Source: a virus
Direction: 5' to 3' (one strand)
DNA: 24,751 bases
Virus record (IMG/VR): IMGVR_UViG_3300036900_000398
Coordinates: 1-24,751 of that record
Shown: positions 15,201 to 21,903 of the stretch, in pieces
Layout: every line of letters starts with the position of its first letter
Position numbering within the stretch: the first letter of the stretch is position 1
The notes under the pieces: generated by a model
Databases searched by the model: none
What the model was told of the DNA's origin: nothing
The model's input: only the letters and a program-made list of their open reading frames with translations
Made by a program: the position numbers and the translations under genes

Positions 15201-16139
15201 ATGGTTCAGGGCAGCAGTTGGAAAGCCAACCCCGGCAGAACACCGGGCCCCCGAACGCCGCTCGAGAAGGTCCTCAGCGACCTCGAGGGGAGTGCGGCGT
15301 ATTTGCGTACTAACCCATCGTTGAGACGCGTGCCACTCGAGCACCGTGTGAACAAGAAGGCGACCTGCGATCGACTGGCGCCGCTCTCGCGCCCCACGCT
15401 GAACAAGTGGCTGAGCGGCGCCGGCATCCCCTGGCCATTCCCGATGCCTGACCACCTGGTCATCGCCATCGACGCCATCGACCTCACCATCCTGTGGACC
15501 AATGCCGTGGTCGAGAGTGCCCTGCGCCGCGGCCTCATCGGCAAGCACGGCAGCATCCTGCGCGGCAACCGCCCCTCCGAGCCTGGTCACCGTGAACAGC
15601 TCCAGGAGCTAGTCGAGGGCAGACTCGACGTGCACCAGTGCCGCGCATTGTTCGAGCGTGACGACGGCGCGCTGGTGCCCTTCTGCATCGACGTCACTTA
15701 TGGCTGGTGGTACCGCAACTTCCTCATCGTGGGGCTGCAGGCCGGCGACCCAATCCTTCCGCCGCCGCGCGTCAGGGAAGAGCCCAACACTTACAACCAG
15801 ATCATCGTGCTCGATGGCGGCAGCACGCTCGAACTTGGCCCGCGCCTGGCCGTCAATAACCAGATGTCCATCATCGAGCTGAGCAAGAAGGCGTACACCC
15901 TGCACTTCCCCGAGCTCCCATCGCTCACTCTGCCAAGCACGATCATGCTCAACAGCCCGCCGCCGCTACGTCTGACCAGCCAGGACAATCAGCAGTACAT
16001 GCTGGCCGCGGAGCGCGAGCTGAGCGGGCAGTCACCCGTCAAGTGCGCCACCTGCCAGGACCGCGGCCTGGTGCACTATGACCTGCCGGTCGACCATCCC
16101 GATTTCGGCAAGGCGTTTCCCTGCCCAAATTGTCACTGA
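15201..16139 (+). CDS. HTH and C-terminal zinc-module protein (312 aa), possible phage regulator
   Basis: It starts at ATG 15201 with GGGAG 10 bases upstream. Residues about 53-73 (KATCDRLAPLSRPTLNKWLSG) look like a helix-turn-helix. The middle is mixed alpha/beta with aromatic strands (VTYGWWYRNFLIVGLQAG). The last 31 residues carry a CxxC...CxxC module (Cys282, 285, 308, 311) around LPVDHPDFGKAF, like the zinc module seen at the N-terminus of some DnaC-like loaders, though no ATPase is present here. It is the only rightward gene between two leftward operons and has its own terminator, so it is expressed separately. Regulation of the adjacent divergent region is a reasonable guess. Family unknown. 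Confidence 0.75.
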   Translation: MVQGSSWKANPGRTPGPRTPLEKVLSDLEGSAAYLRTNPSLRRVPLEHRVNKKATCDRLAPLSRPTLNKWLSGAGIPWPFPMPDHLVIAIDAIDLTILWTNAVVESALRRGLIGKHGSILRGNRPSEPGHREQLQELVEGRLDVHQCRALFERDDGALVPFCIDVTYGWWYRNFLIVGLQAGDPILPPPRVREEPNTYNQIIVLDGGSTLELGPRLAVNNQMSIIELSKKAYTLHFPELPSLTLPSTIMLNSPPPLRLTSQDNQQYMLAAERELSGQSPVKCATCQDRGLVHYDLPVDHPDFGKAFPCPNCH

Positions 16140-16141
16140 GA

Positions 16142-16175
16142 GCAATCGTCAACCCGTCGTTGACGATTGCCTTTA
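16142..16175 (+). terminator. Terminator hairpin after the 312-aa gene
   Basis: A perfect 12-bp stem (16142-16153 with 16159-16170) and 5-base loop begin two bases after the TGA of the 312-aa gene, followed by a short CTTT run. The stem is strong, but the T-run is weak, so it may work as a factor-independent terminator or as a 3' end stabiliser. Confidence 0.72.
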
Positions 16176-16201
16176 CCAATCGCGCAGCCTTTTTCGTTTC
16201 C

Positions 16202-16225
16202 GCCGGCAGACTGCACACTGCCGGC
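16202..16225. repeat. 8-bp perfect inverted repeat upstream of the small ORF
   Basis: GCCGGCAG (16202-16209) and CTGCCGGC (16218-16225) are separated by 8 bases and lie one base before the candidate GTG start at 16227. It could be an operator or an RNA structure that sequesters the start. The region from 16176 to 16226 holds nothing else I can name. Confidence 0.45.
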
Positions 16226-16226
16226 C

Positions 16227-16439
16227 GTGGACAAGGACGAGCGCTCGCCGCGGGCAGCCCACGAGGCAGACCTTCGCAGGCAGGCGCGCGCCTTGGCGCC
16301 GGCGTACGACTACATTCGCGCGCTGATCGCACAGTGGGACGTCGAGGACCGCGGGCGCGAGTGTCGCTGCGACCCGCCTGGCTCTGGCGAGGAGTTCTGC
16401 ACCAGGCACTGCCTACGCCGCGAAGATCAGGCGTCCTGA
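16227..16439 (+). CDS. Possible small Cys-rich protein (70 aa)
   Basis: GTG 16227 opens a 70-residue frame with a basic N-terminal helix, AYDYIRALIAQWDVED, and a C-terminal Cys cluster (ECRCDPP, then FCTRHC) that could bind zinc. The amino acid order looks protein-like rather than random. No Shine-Dalgarno is visible, and it overlaps the 3' end of the opposite-strand recombinase gene by 27 bases. Its stop lies one base before the att-like dyad. A longer in-frame start at 16167 exists but crosses the terminator hairpin and the inverted repeat. Moderately supported only. Confidence 0.42.
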   Translation: MDKDERSPRAAHEADLRRQARALAPAYDYIRALIAQWDVEDRGRECRCDPPGSGEEFCTRHCLRREDQAS

Positions 16440-18164
16440 CGGTAGTAATTGCACCGCGAACTTCAAGAACGACGCGGCAGAATTACTACCATCGTCCTGG
16501 CCAAGCACTAGCGCACCGGACCAGGCGATCGGCACCTCGCGGCGAGGCTTCATCTGCGCCAGGATCGGCTGGCCGTCGCCACCGACGCGCGCGTGGATGT
16601 CCACCAGCTCGATCAACTGTCGTCGTTGCGCTGGCGTGGCGCGCACGCCGACCTTGGCCACCATCGCCGCCAGGCGCTCGATCTCCGCGGCCTCATCGGC
16701 GCTGATGCCGACACCGGGTGCCGCCTGAACCTGCTTCAGGTCGCGGCGCAGTCGGACCAGGAGCTGCTTGGTCTCGTCGCGGGCGGCGACATGGATGGGC
16801 AGCTCTTCATCAGCCTCGTCGGTGCCTTCGGCCTCCAGCTCCGTCACACGCTTGACGTGGATGGCCAGCAGGCGCTCCTGCTGCTTGATGCTGGCAGCGA
16901 TCGCCTGCTCGCGATCCTCGCGGCCCTGGTCGTCGAAACGGCGGCATTCGCGCGCGTCCTGGAGGTCAGCCCGCAGGCGCTCAGGGTCGCTCATGGCCGC
17001 GATCAGCTCTGACCAGGCGCGCTCCTCGAGGACCTCCGCGCGAATCGTCGGCAGCTCGCACTGCGGCACATCCTCGAAGCGGGCGCGCTGCTTGACGCCC
17101 CAGTGGAACGGGCAGAGGTAGTACCGATCGCCCTGGCGGTTGGCGCGCTTGGAGTGCAGGTACACGTCGCTGCCCTGGCGCGCTGAGCACGGCTCGCACA
17201 CCAGGCGCCCGCGGAACAGGAACTCGTCGTCGTCGGTGCCCTTGCGTCCTGGGCCGCGGCGGCTCTTGCGCTCGGCCAGCGCGGCCTGCACGCGCTCGTA
17301 CAGGTCCTCAGTGACAATCAGCGGGATCTGTCGCGTCTGCTTATGGAAGGTGTACACACCGTGGTACAGGTGCGAGGTGAGGATGCGGTACACCGAGTCG
17401 TCGCCCCAGCGGACACCGGCGTTGGCGGTGTACTTCGCCTTGCGGAAGGTGCGCGCCGCGCCAGGCGGCGGGATGCGCTCGTCCTGGAGCCACTGTAATA
17501 GGTCGCCGACGGGTGAGCTCAACGCGCGTCGATAGAGCTCACGAACGATCTTCGCCTCGGGCTCATACACCTCGTAGTCACACACGCGGTGCTTCGGCGT
17601 GGTGTCGCGCAGGTAGCGATAGCCGTACGGCGCGGTGCCCTGGCCAACCACCTTGCCGGCGGCTGCCTTGTCGCGGCGCGAGTTCATGGTGCGCCAGCGG
17701 ATCTTGGCCTTCTCCAGCTCGTTGTCCATGAAGGCTTCGACTTCCATCTTCTGACGCCAGTGCTCGGCGTATGGGTTGCCGTCGGTCGCCTCAGGCACCT
17801 CAGGGATGTCGGCAAACACCACGCGGACGCCGTACTCGCGCACCTGGCGCGTCATCCACAGACCCTTGGCCGTGTCGCGCGTCCAGCGATCAGAGCCCGG
17901 AATCAGCAGCGTCTTGAACCGCCCCGAGCGAGCCATTTCCACGCAGCGGTCCAGGTCGGGCAGGCTCCAGAGCGCACCGCTGGCGTTGTCTTCGACGCCG
18001 TCGCGGAACCGGAGATCATCAGGGACGACGACGTGGAGGTCGCGCGCCATCTCATCGACGCTGCGCTCCTGGCGTCTGAATCCGTACCCGTAGAGCGCCT
18101 GGACCTGGCGACTGACGCGCTCGTACGACGCCGCGGTCTCGGCAGGGTCAGTTGCCCAGCTCAC
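16413..18164 (-). CDS. Large serine recombinase (phage integrase)
   Basis: This 583-residue protein would integrate or excise the phage by cutting at attP/attB. The N-terminal resolvase domain has YERVS with catalytic Ser18 and Arg16, and SDRWTRD (91-97) with the conserved arginines. The recombinase domain (about 175-300) contains APYGYRYLRD and VYRILTSHLYHGVY. A zinc ribbon follows (Cys323, Cys326, Cys351, His354), then a coiled coil (about 400-500) and a C-terminal DNA-binding tail. The C-terminus ends LIFAA. GTG 18164 has GGAG 8 bases upstream and overlaps the XRE stop by GTGA. The last codons overlap a dyad that looks like an attachment site. The family is certain; use of this site is inferred. 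Confidence 0.95.
   Translation of the reverse strand: MSWATDPAETAASYERVSRQVQALYGYGFRRQERSVDEMARDLHVVVPDDLRFRDGVEDNASGALWSLPDLDRCVEMARSGRFKTLLIPGSDRWTRDTAKGLWMTRQVREYGVRVVFADIPEVPEATDGNPYAEHWRQKMEVEAFMDNELEKAKIRWRTMNSRRDKAAAGKVVGQGTAPYGYRYLRDTTPKHRVCDYEVYEPEAKIVRELYRRALSSPVGDLLQWLQDERIPPPGAARTFRKAKYTANAGVRWGDDSVYRILTSHLYHGVYTFHKQTRQIPLIVTEDLYERVQAALAERKSRRGPGRKGTDDDEFLFRGRLVCEPCSARQGSDVYLHSKRANRQGDRYYLCPFHWGVKQRARFEDVPQCELPTIRAEVLEERAWSELIAAMSDPERLRADLQDARECRRFDDQGREDREQAIAASIKQQERLLAIHVKRVTELEAEGTDEADEELPIHVAARDETKQLLVRLRRDLKQVQAAPGVGISADEAAEIERLAAMVAKVGVRATPAQRRQLIELVDIHARVGGDGQPILAQMKPRREVPIAWSGALVLGQDDGSNSAASFLKFAVQLLPSGRLIFAA
16441..16490. other. Candidate serine-integrase attachment site (attP-like dyad) inside the recombinase gene 3' end
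   Basis: Two 24-bp half-sites (16441-16464 and the reverse complement of 16467-16490) match at 18 of 24 positions around a central AA at 16465-16466. The outer 10 bp match perfectly (GGTAGTAATT), the inner CCGCG matches, and the three bases next to the centre match. Size, dyad symmetry and a central dinucleotide are what large serine integrases use for attP. Its place at the integrase gene fits. It is more A/T-rich than the surroundings. No second copy was seen in the window. Confidence 0.55.
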
Positions 18165-18487
18165 CCGATGAGCTCCGACGGCTTGACCTTGAGGGCACGC
18201 GCGATCTTGCGCAGGGTGGAGGGCAGCACGTTCGGGTCTCCGCCCTCGAGGCGGACGATGGTGGTGTGCGCGACGCCGGCGAGCTTGGCGAGATCGCGCT
18301 GCGAGAGCGCCGCGCGTGTGCGGAGGGTCTTCAGGTTGGCGAGGGCGGGCACTGCTGATTCCTCTCGAAGGATGCGGCGGGCCGCGCCATCAAGGATGCG
18401 CTGGACCTCTTGCCGCACCGGCTCGGGCAACTCAGACACGATAGCTGATGGTACGGCGGCGGTCGCGCCACGAACTTGTGGGAGCAT
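18161..18487 (-). CDS. XRE-family HTH regulator co-transcribed with the recombinase
   Basis: With the start at ATG 18487 it has 108 residues. Residues 1-50 are a helical region (VSELPEPVRQEVQRILDG). Residues about 52-107 are a classic lambda-repressor-type HTH: LKTLRTRAALSQRDLAKLAG, then AHTTIVRLEGG and TLRKIARALKVKPSELIG. No Shine-Dalgarno precedes the ATG. Instead an extended -10 (TGCTATCAT) ends 7 bases upstream, so the message is probably leaderless. The stop overlaps the recombinase start (GTGA). It likely represses its own and the opposing promoter. Alternative roles are a recombination directionality factor or an antitoxin-like regulator, but no toxin gene adjoins it. Confidence 0.88.
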   Translation of the reverse strand: MLPQVRGATAAVPSAIVSELPEPVRQEVQRILDGAARRILREESAVPALANLKTLRTRAALSQRDLAKLAGVAHTTIVRLEGGDPNVLPSTLRKIARALKVKPSELIG

Positions 18488-18493
18488 GCCATG

Positions 18494-18499
18494 ATGATA
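18494..18499 (-). promoter_or_regulatory. Leftward extended -10 promoter element of the XRE-recombinase operon
   Basis: Read on the minus strand, TGC-TATCAT is an extended -10 (TGn plus 5 of 6 consensus bases). It ends 7 bases before ATG 18487, so transcription would start at or within a base or two of the start codon. No good -35 is present, as is common with extended -10 promoters. Confidence 0.55.
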
Positions 18500-18508
18500 G
18501 CACAGTGG

Positions 18509-18538
18509 TTGCATGGCGATGCGATGGTGAGGTATTAT
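18509..18538 (+). promoter_or_regulatory. Rightward promoter of the accessory operon
   Basis: The -35 TTGCAT (18509-18514) and -10 TATTAT (18533-18538) are separated by 18 bases. The -10 ends 7 bases before ATG 18546, which has no Shine-Dalgarno, so transcription should start at the ATG and produce a leaderless message. It lies back to back with the leftward element within 60 bases. Confidence 0.68.
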
Positions 18539-18545
18539 TCCAGGC

Positions 18546-18926
18546 ATGCAGAGCCTCAAGCTCCACGCTTACTTCACCTCCCCGTACTTCAGCGACAGTC
18601 ACGCGCCGACGCACTTCGAGTTCCGCCAGGACTTCCCCACCATCGAAGCTGCAACCGCCTTCGTGGCGCAGTTCCCGAAGACGACCAAGATGTTCACGTT
18701 CACGGTCCACACAAGCGAAGGCGGCAAGTACTACGGCGTCGCCACTCGCGCGAACCTGGCCAGCGACCGCAATAACGGCGGCATCAACGAGACCGGACTT
18801 CGCCGCTACCAGGCAGTCACCAAAGCTGCCGCCAAGCTCGGCATCGAGATCGTCTGCGTCCCCAATGCCGCAAACGCCTACGAGACGCGCGAAGCGTTCG
18901 AGCAGGCAATCGGAGGCGCCCGATGA
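18546..18926 (+). CDS. Hypothetical protein (126 aa), first gene of the rightward operon
   Basis: The ATG at 18546 immediately follows a near-consensus promoter. The product has an N-terminal strand-rich half (LKLHAYFTSPYF; MFTFTVHTSEGGKYYGV) and a C-terminal helical half (TGLRRYQAVTKAAAKLGIEIV; TREAFEQAI). I recognise no domain. As the leaderless first gene opposite the XRE regulator it occupies the position of a cro-like or early gene, but no HTH is visible. It overlaps the next gene by ATGA. Confidence 0.72.
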   Translation: MQSLKLHAYFTSPYFSDSHAPTHFEFRQDFPTIEAATAFVAQFPKTTKMFTFTVHTSEGGKYYGVATRANLASDRNNGGINETGLRRYQAVTKAAAKLGIEIVCVPNAANAYETREAFEQAIGGAR

Positions 18927-19222
18927 GCCACACCGCCTACGCCCAGCGCCTGGGGGCGAACTCGCTGCGCAAGTACTTCGCCCGCGGCAAGTGCAACTGC
19001 GGCTGGCAGGGGCGCCTGTGGGGCGCCTCGACCCAGTCCGCCGCGGCGCAGAGCGCGAAGGTCGAGGCCGACGCGCACATGCGCGAGGCGTGCGCCTGCA
19101 CCAACTACGCCGGCGACAATGGGCCCTGCGGGGCCCACGCCGCGACGGCCACCTGCGACGAGCAGTCCTTCCGCGATGAGCTAGACGCCTGGCGGCGCAT
19201 CGGCCAGCCCAAGGACTGGTAA
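18923..19222 (+). CDS. Cys-rich small protein with CxCGWxG module (99 aa)
   Basis: ATG 18923 is coupled to the previous stop. A KCNCGWQG motif (Cys24, Cys26) is followed by an Ala-rich helix with AHMREACAC and further Cys residues (57, 59, 68, 78), which suggests one or two small metal sites. CxCGWxG followed by a conserved-type His in the helix appears in small phage proteins. Function unknown. The end overlaps the SWIM gene by one base (TAATG). Confidence 0.68.
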   Translation: MSHTAYAQRLGANSLRKYFARGKCNCGWQGRLWGASTQSAAAQSAKVEADAHMREACACTNYAGDNGPCGAHAATATCDEQSFRDELDAWRRIGQPKDW

Positions 19223-19485
19223 TGGCCATCACGATCGCGGCTGACGACTCCCGCGGCCCGGCCGCGATCGCGCTGGTGGTCGAGGACAAGTGGACGCGCC
19301 ACTTCGACCTGGCCACCCGCCGTGTGTGCTTTGACATTCCGTCCTCGCGCCCCGGGCGCAATTACCGCACCACCGCCGACGGCTGCACCTGCTCCGACCT
19401 GAAGTACCGCCCCTGGATCGTCTGCAAGCACATGCTGGCGGTCCGCCTGCAACTCGAGCTCGACGCTCAGGAGTACGCCTTCTAA
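19222..19485 (+). CDS. SWIM zinc-finger protein (87 aa)
   Basis: The SWIM signature CxC-x10-CxH is complete: Cys55, Cys57, Cys68, His70, in GCTCSDLKYRPWIVCKHM followed by a Leu/Val helix. Preceding strands (KWTRHFDLATRRVCFDI) are typical of the region before a SWIM. SWIM domains bind DNA or protein, and stand-alone versions occur in phages and mobile elements with unknown targets. It is tightly coupled (TAATG) on both sides. The motif is certain; the role is open. Confidence 0.85.
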   Translation: MAITIAADDSRGPAAIALVVEDKWTRHFDLATRRVCFDIPSSRPGRNYRTTADGCTCSDLKYRPWIVCKHMLAVRLQLELDAQEYAF

Positions 19486-19634
19486 TGCGCACCGTTGCCA
19501 TCTTCGCCTTCTGCCGCAAGTGCGGGGCGAAGCGCATGTTCGACCGCCGATCCAAGGCCGGCTATAGCTGCCGCATCTGCAAGGGGCCCAAGCCGCAGTC
19601 CAGCCCAATCATCAGAAGGGAAGTCCAACGATGA
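19485..19634 (+). CDS. Zinc-ribbon mini-protein (49 aa)
   Basis: ATG 19485 shares a base with the SWIM gene stop (TAATG), and the TGA overlaps the next ATG (ATGA). Two CxxC pairs (Cys10/13 and Cys29/32), separated by a basic turn, make a standard four-Cys zinc ribbon, with a basic C-terminus. It is too short to place in a family, but position and motif support a real gene. It could be a nucleic-acid-binding or transcription accessory factor. Confidence 0.62.
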   Translation: MRTVAIFAFCRKCGAKRMFDRRSKAGYSCRICKGPKPQSSPIIRREVQR

Positions 19635-19954
19635 CACTTGAAGGCACCGTCGAGTCGCGCAACGAGCGCGGCTTCAAGCTTGACGGCGACTGGATCAACC
19701 TCTCGAAATACCGACCGAACCTGCCGCTGCCCGAGGTCGGCACATACGTTCGTGCCGAGGTCGACGCGAAGGGCTTCCTGAAGTCGTTCATCACCTACGG
19801 CGGCGAAGGGGAGCAGTCCTCCACGGCGCCTGCGAGCTCGCCGCGTCTCGAGGTCCTCAAACTGGCCGCGGGCTTCGCGGCCGGCCGTGAGGAGATCAAG
19901 TCCGCGGACGTGCTGCGCATCGCCGACTGCTGGCTCAAGTGGCTCGAGCAATGA
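19631..19954 (+). CDS. Small OB-like protein (107 aa)
   Basis: AGAAGGGAAG lies 5-15 bases before ATG 19631, the clearest Shine-Dalgarno of this operon. The first 60 residues are strand-rich with turns (TVESRNERGFKLDG; TYVRAEVDAKGFLKSFITYG), like a small OB or related barrel. A short linker leads to a C-terminal helical part (RLEVLKLAAGFAAG; LRIADCWLKWLEQ). This resembles single-strand-binding accessory proteins in shape only. It overlaps the next gene by ATGA. Confidence 0.66.
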   Translation: MTLEGTVESRNERGFKLDGDWINLSKYRPNLPLPEVGTYVRAEVDAKGFLKSFITYGGEGEQSSTAPASSPRLEVLKLAAGFAAGREEIKSADVLRIADCWLKWLEQ

Positions 19955-20133
19955 AGCGCGCGCACGGAGTCTGGCCCCTGCTCATAGCAGGGGCCGTCGT
20001 CGTTGTCGGACTCTGGTGGGTGGGCATGAATCTGTTGCCCGCCCGCGCGCCCTGGCTCCTGGTGTACGCCGCGTTCGTCTGGCCGATCTTGCCCGTGTCC
20101 ATGATGGCCACGCTGCTCGGCCTCCAGGACTGA
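19951..20133 (+). CDS. Small two-helix membrane protein (60 aa)
   Basis: ATG 19951 is coupled to the previous stop. A short basic N-terminus (KRAHG) precedes two membrane segments: WPLLIAGAVVVVGLWWVG (about 7-24) and APWLLVYAAFVWPILPVSMM (about 32-51). It is the last gene before a strong terminator. Such proteins serve as antiholins, exclusion proteins or unknown membrane factors in phages; nothing here decides which. Confidence 0.7.
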   Translation: MKRAHGVWPLLIAGAVVVVGLWWVGMNLLPARAPWLLVYAAFVWPILPVSMMATLLGLQD

Positions 20134-20182
20134 TTCGTCGAACCGTCATAAAGCCTTTACACTTCCAGGATGTCGCCCAACT

Positions 20183-20219
20183 AAAAGGCCTCGGCGCCCA
20201 GCGCGCGAGGCCTTTTTTG
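20183..20219 (+). terminator. Strong intrinsic terminator
   Basis: AAAAGGCCTCG (20183-20193) pairs with 20206-20216, with a GC-rich loop and a T-run ending the right arm (TTTTTT at 20213-20218). The A-run on the other side suggests bidirectional function. It separates the small-gene block from the ParB-like gene. 20134-20182 and 20220-20285 hold no gene I can support. Confidence 0.88.
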
Positions 20220-20285
20220 GTAGGCGCCACACCTGGTTCGGAGGTGGAGCACCTAGTGGTCAGTGTAGCTTCAGAATTACCGCAC

Positions 20286-21428
20286 ATGGAGCGCGCGGTC
20301 CCGACACCCGGCAGTCGCTGGCTGCGAAAGAACGGCAAGCACCGCGACGCGGAAGTGGAAGTCACCGAGTCGAACGGACTCAGCGTCTTCTTCAAAAACA
20401 TCGGCGGCGGCGATCGCATGGGAAACCAGAAGGTGGACCCGAGCAAGGTCCACGCGCTGCCCTACGAGACGTTCCTGCGCCAGTACACCCGCGGCGTCGT
20501 CGGCGTGCACACCGGCGGCCCGGCATTTCGGCAGGTCAATGTGCCGAAGCCGCACATGCCCGAGCTGCGCCCGGTCGTCGCGTTGCCGGCTGACGGCATC
20601 ACCACGTCGATCGAAGACATCTCGCCTCCGCAGGCGCAGGCCTGGCTCGACCGCGGCGGGCACAACCGCCCGACGACGCGTGGTCGCGTCGCTCGCTACG
20701 CGCGGGTGATGGCTCGTGGCGAGTGGCGACTCAACGGCGAGGCGGTGAAGCTCGATCGCGAGGGGTGCGTCATCGACGGCAAGCACCGCCTGCTGGCGTG
20801 TGTCGAGTCGGGCGCCACAATCCGCTCGCTGATCATCCGCGGGCTCGAGCCTGAGATCTTCACCGTCCTCGACATCGGCAAGAACCGCACGCCCGCTGAC
20901 GTCATGGGCATCGCTGGCTATCAGAACCGTGTCGCCGTCGCCTCAGCCGCGCGCGGGCTGGTCACCATCGATGCCACTGGGCGGCTTGACCCTCCATCGC
21001 GGGTGGAGATCGAGCCACTCGTCACCCACGCCGCGCTGCTGCAATATGTCCAGGAGCATCCGGAAGTTGTCGATGGCGTACTGCTGGCGAACCACGTCCG
21101 CAACGGCGGTCTCTCGGGCGGCTCGGGCTTGCTGGGCACGTTGTTCACGCTGCTGCTGCGCGTCGATCGTCACGCCGCGGAGGTCTTCGCCGAGGCGCTG
21201 ATGACTGGTGCCAACCTGGACGTCAACAATCCAATCCTGCGCTTTCGCAACCGCCTGATTACCGACCAGCGCCTGCCGAACGATAACGCCACGCGTGAGC
21301 ACCTGCTGGCACTTGGCATCAAGGCGTGGAACTTCTGGCGCGCTGGCGAGGAGGTCGGGCAGCTCACCTGGCACGCCGAGCGGACCTCCGGTCGCCGCGG
21401 CGGCGAGGCCTTCCCGGTGCCGGCGTGA
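20286..21428 (+). CDS. ParB-like nuclease-domain protein (380 aa)
   Basis: ATG 20286 (no Shine-Dalgarno seen; an in-frame extension upstream crosses the terminator and is rejected). An N-terminal part of about 85 residues (KHRDAEVEVTESNGLSVFF; YETFLRQY) resembles small strand-rich phage domains. Residues about 105-215 carry the ParB/Srx-type domain with VMARGEWRLNGEAVKLD and DGKHRLLAC (164-172), the catalytic-type DGQHR motif of ParB-like nucleases or CTPases. A helical C-terminal half follows. Phage members of this type occur widely; their substrate is unknown and no parA partner or centromere repeats adjoin it. It must have its own promoter because of the upstream terminator. Confidence 0.8.
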   Translation: MERAVPTPGSRWLRKNGKHRDAEVEVTESNGLSVFFKNIGGGDRMGNQKVDPSKVHALPYETFLRQYTRGVVGVHTGGPAFRQVNVPKPHMPELRPVVALPADGITTSIEDISPPQAQAWLDRGGHNRPTTRGRVARYARVMARGEWRLNGEAVKLDREGCVIDGKHRLLACVESGATIRSLIIRGLEPEIFTVLDIGKNRTPADVMGIAGYQNRVAVASAARGLVTIDATGRLDPPSRVEIEPLVTHAALLQYVQEHPEVVDGVLLANHVRNGGLSGGSGLLGTLFTLLLRVDRHAAEVFAEALMTGANLDVNNPILRFRNRLITDQRLPNDNATREHLLALGIKAWNFWRAGEEVGQLTWHAERTSGRRGGEAFPVPA

Positions 21429-21667
21429 GAATCGTCGCCATGAACCGCACCGCCAGCATTGCCGAGGTGCTCACGCCGATCGTGTTGTGGGCAACCACCA
21501 TCGTGATGATTGTCCACAACGAAAGCGCGCTCCCGGTTGCGCTCAGCGCCGGCAGTGCGGGCATGGTCTCAGGCGCGTACTTCGCGCGGTGGATCCACCG
21601 TCGCGCCCAGGCTGAGCACGACGAGCGACTACTCGATCAAATCCTCAACGAGCTCGAGACGCGATGA
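21425..21667 (+). CDS. Small membrane protein (75-80 aa)
   Basis: GTG 21425 overlaps the preceding stop (GTGA); an in-frame ATG at 21440 gives 75 residues. Two hydrophobic segments (IAEVLTPIVLWATTIVMIV and ALPVALSAGSAGMVSGAYFA) are followed by a charged cytoplasmic-type tail (HRRAQAEHDERLLDQILNEL). The layout resembles small holin or antiholin-like proteins, but it lies away from the endolysin-like gene. It overlaps the next gene by ATGA. Confidence 0.72.
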   Translation: MRIVAMNRTASIAEVLTPIVLWATTIVMIVHNESALPVALSAGSAGMVSGAYFARWIHRRAQAEHDERLLDQILNELETR

Positions 21668-21903
21668 GGCTCAAGTTGCTGACGCTCGGCGTCGCCATCA
21701 TCATTGCGCTGGCGTTCAGACTGATCGGCTTCCCGGACATCTCGCGCGTGGTCGCGGCGTTCCTGACGGGCGCCGGCATCGTGAGCGGTGCCGTCGCTGG
21801 CGCCGTCGGCATCATCGTCGCCGTGCTGATCTGGTGGGCCGTCGCCTACTTCGTAGCGAAGCAACTCTCGAGGCGTGATGTTCATGCGCCTGGAGGAAGC
21901 TAA
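21664..21903 (+). CDS. Small membrane protein (79 aa)
   Basis: ATG 21664 is coupled to the previous gene. The N-terminal hydrophobic segment LLTLGVAIIIALAFRLIGF and a long second region AAFLTGAGIVSGAVAGAVG continuing into IIVAVLIWWAVAYFVA suggest two to three membrane passes, with a basic end (KQLSRRDVHAPGG). With its partner upstream it may form a two-component membrane system such as holin/antiholin or exclusion. The TAA overlaps the next ATG. Confidence 0.72.
   Translation: MRLKLLTLGVAIIIALAFRLIGFPDISRVVAAFLTGAGIVSGAVAGAVGIIVAVLIWWAVAYFVAKQLSRRDVHAPGGS

Noticed and set aside
20272-20280. CAGAATTAC shared with the att-like dyad as a second att half-site
   Set aside because: Only 9 bp match and neither the core nor the inner arm is present; chance is likely.
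19887-20285. In-frame extension of the ParB-like protein upstream of 20286
   Set aside because: The extension crosses other coding frames and a strong intrinsic terminator, so translation would not reach it.
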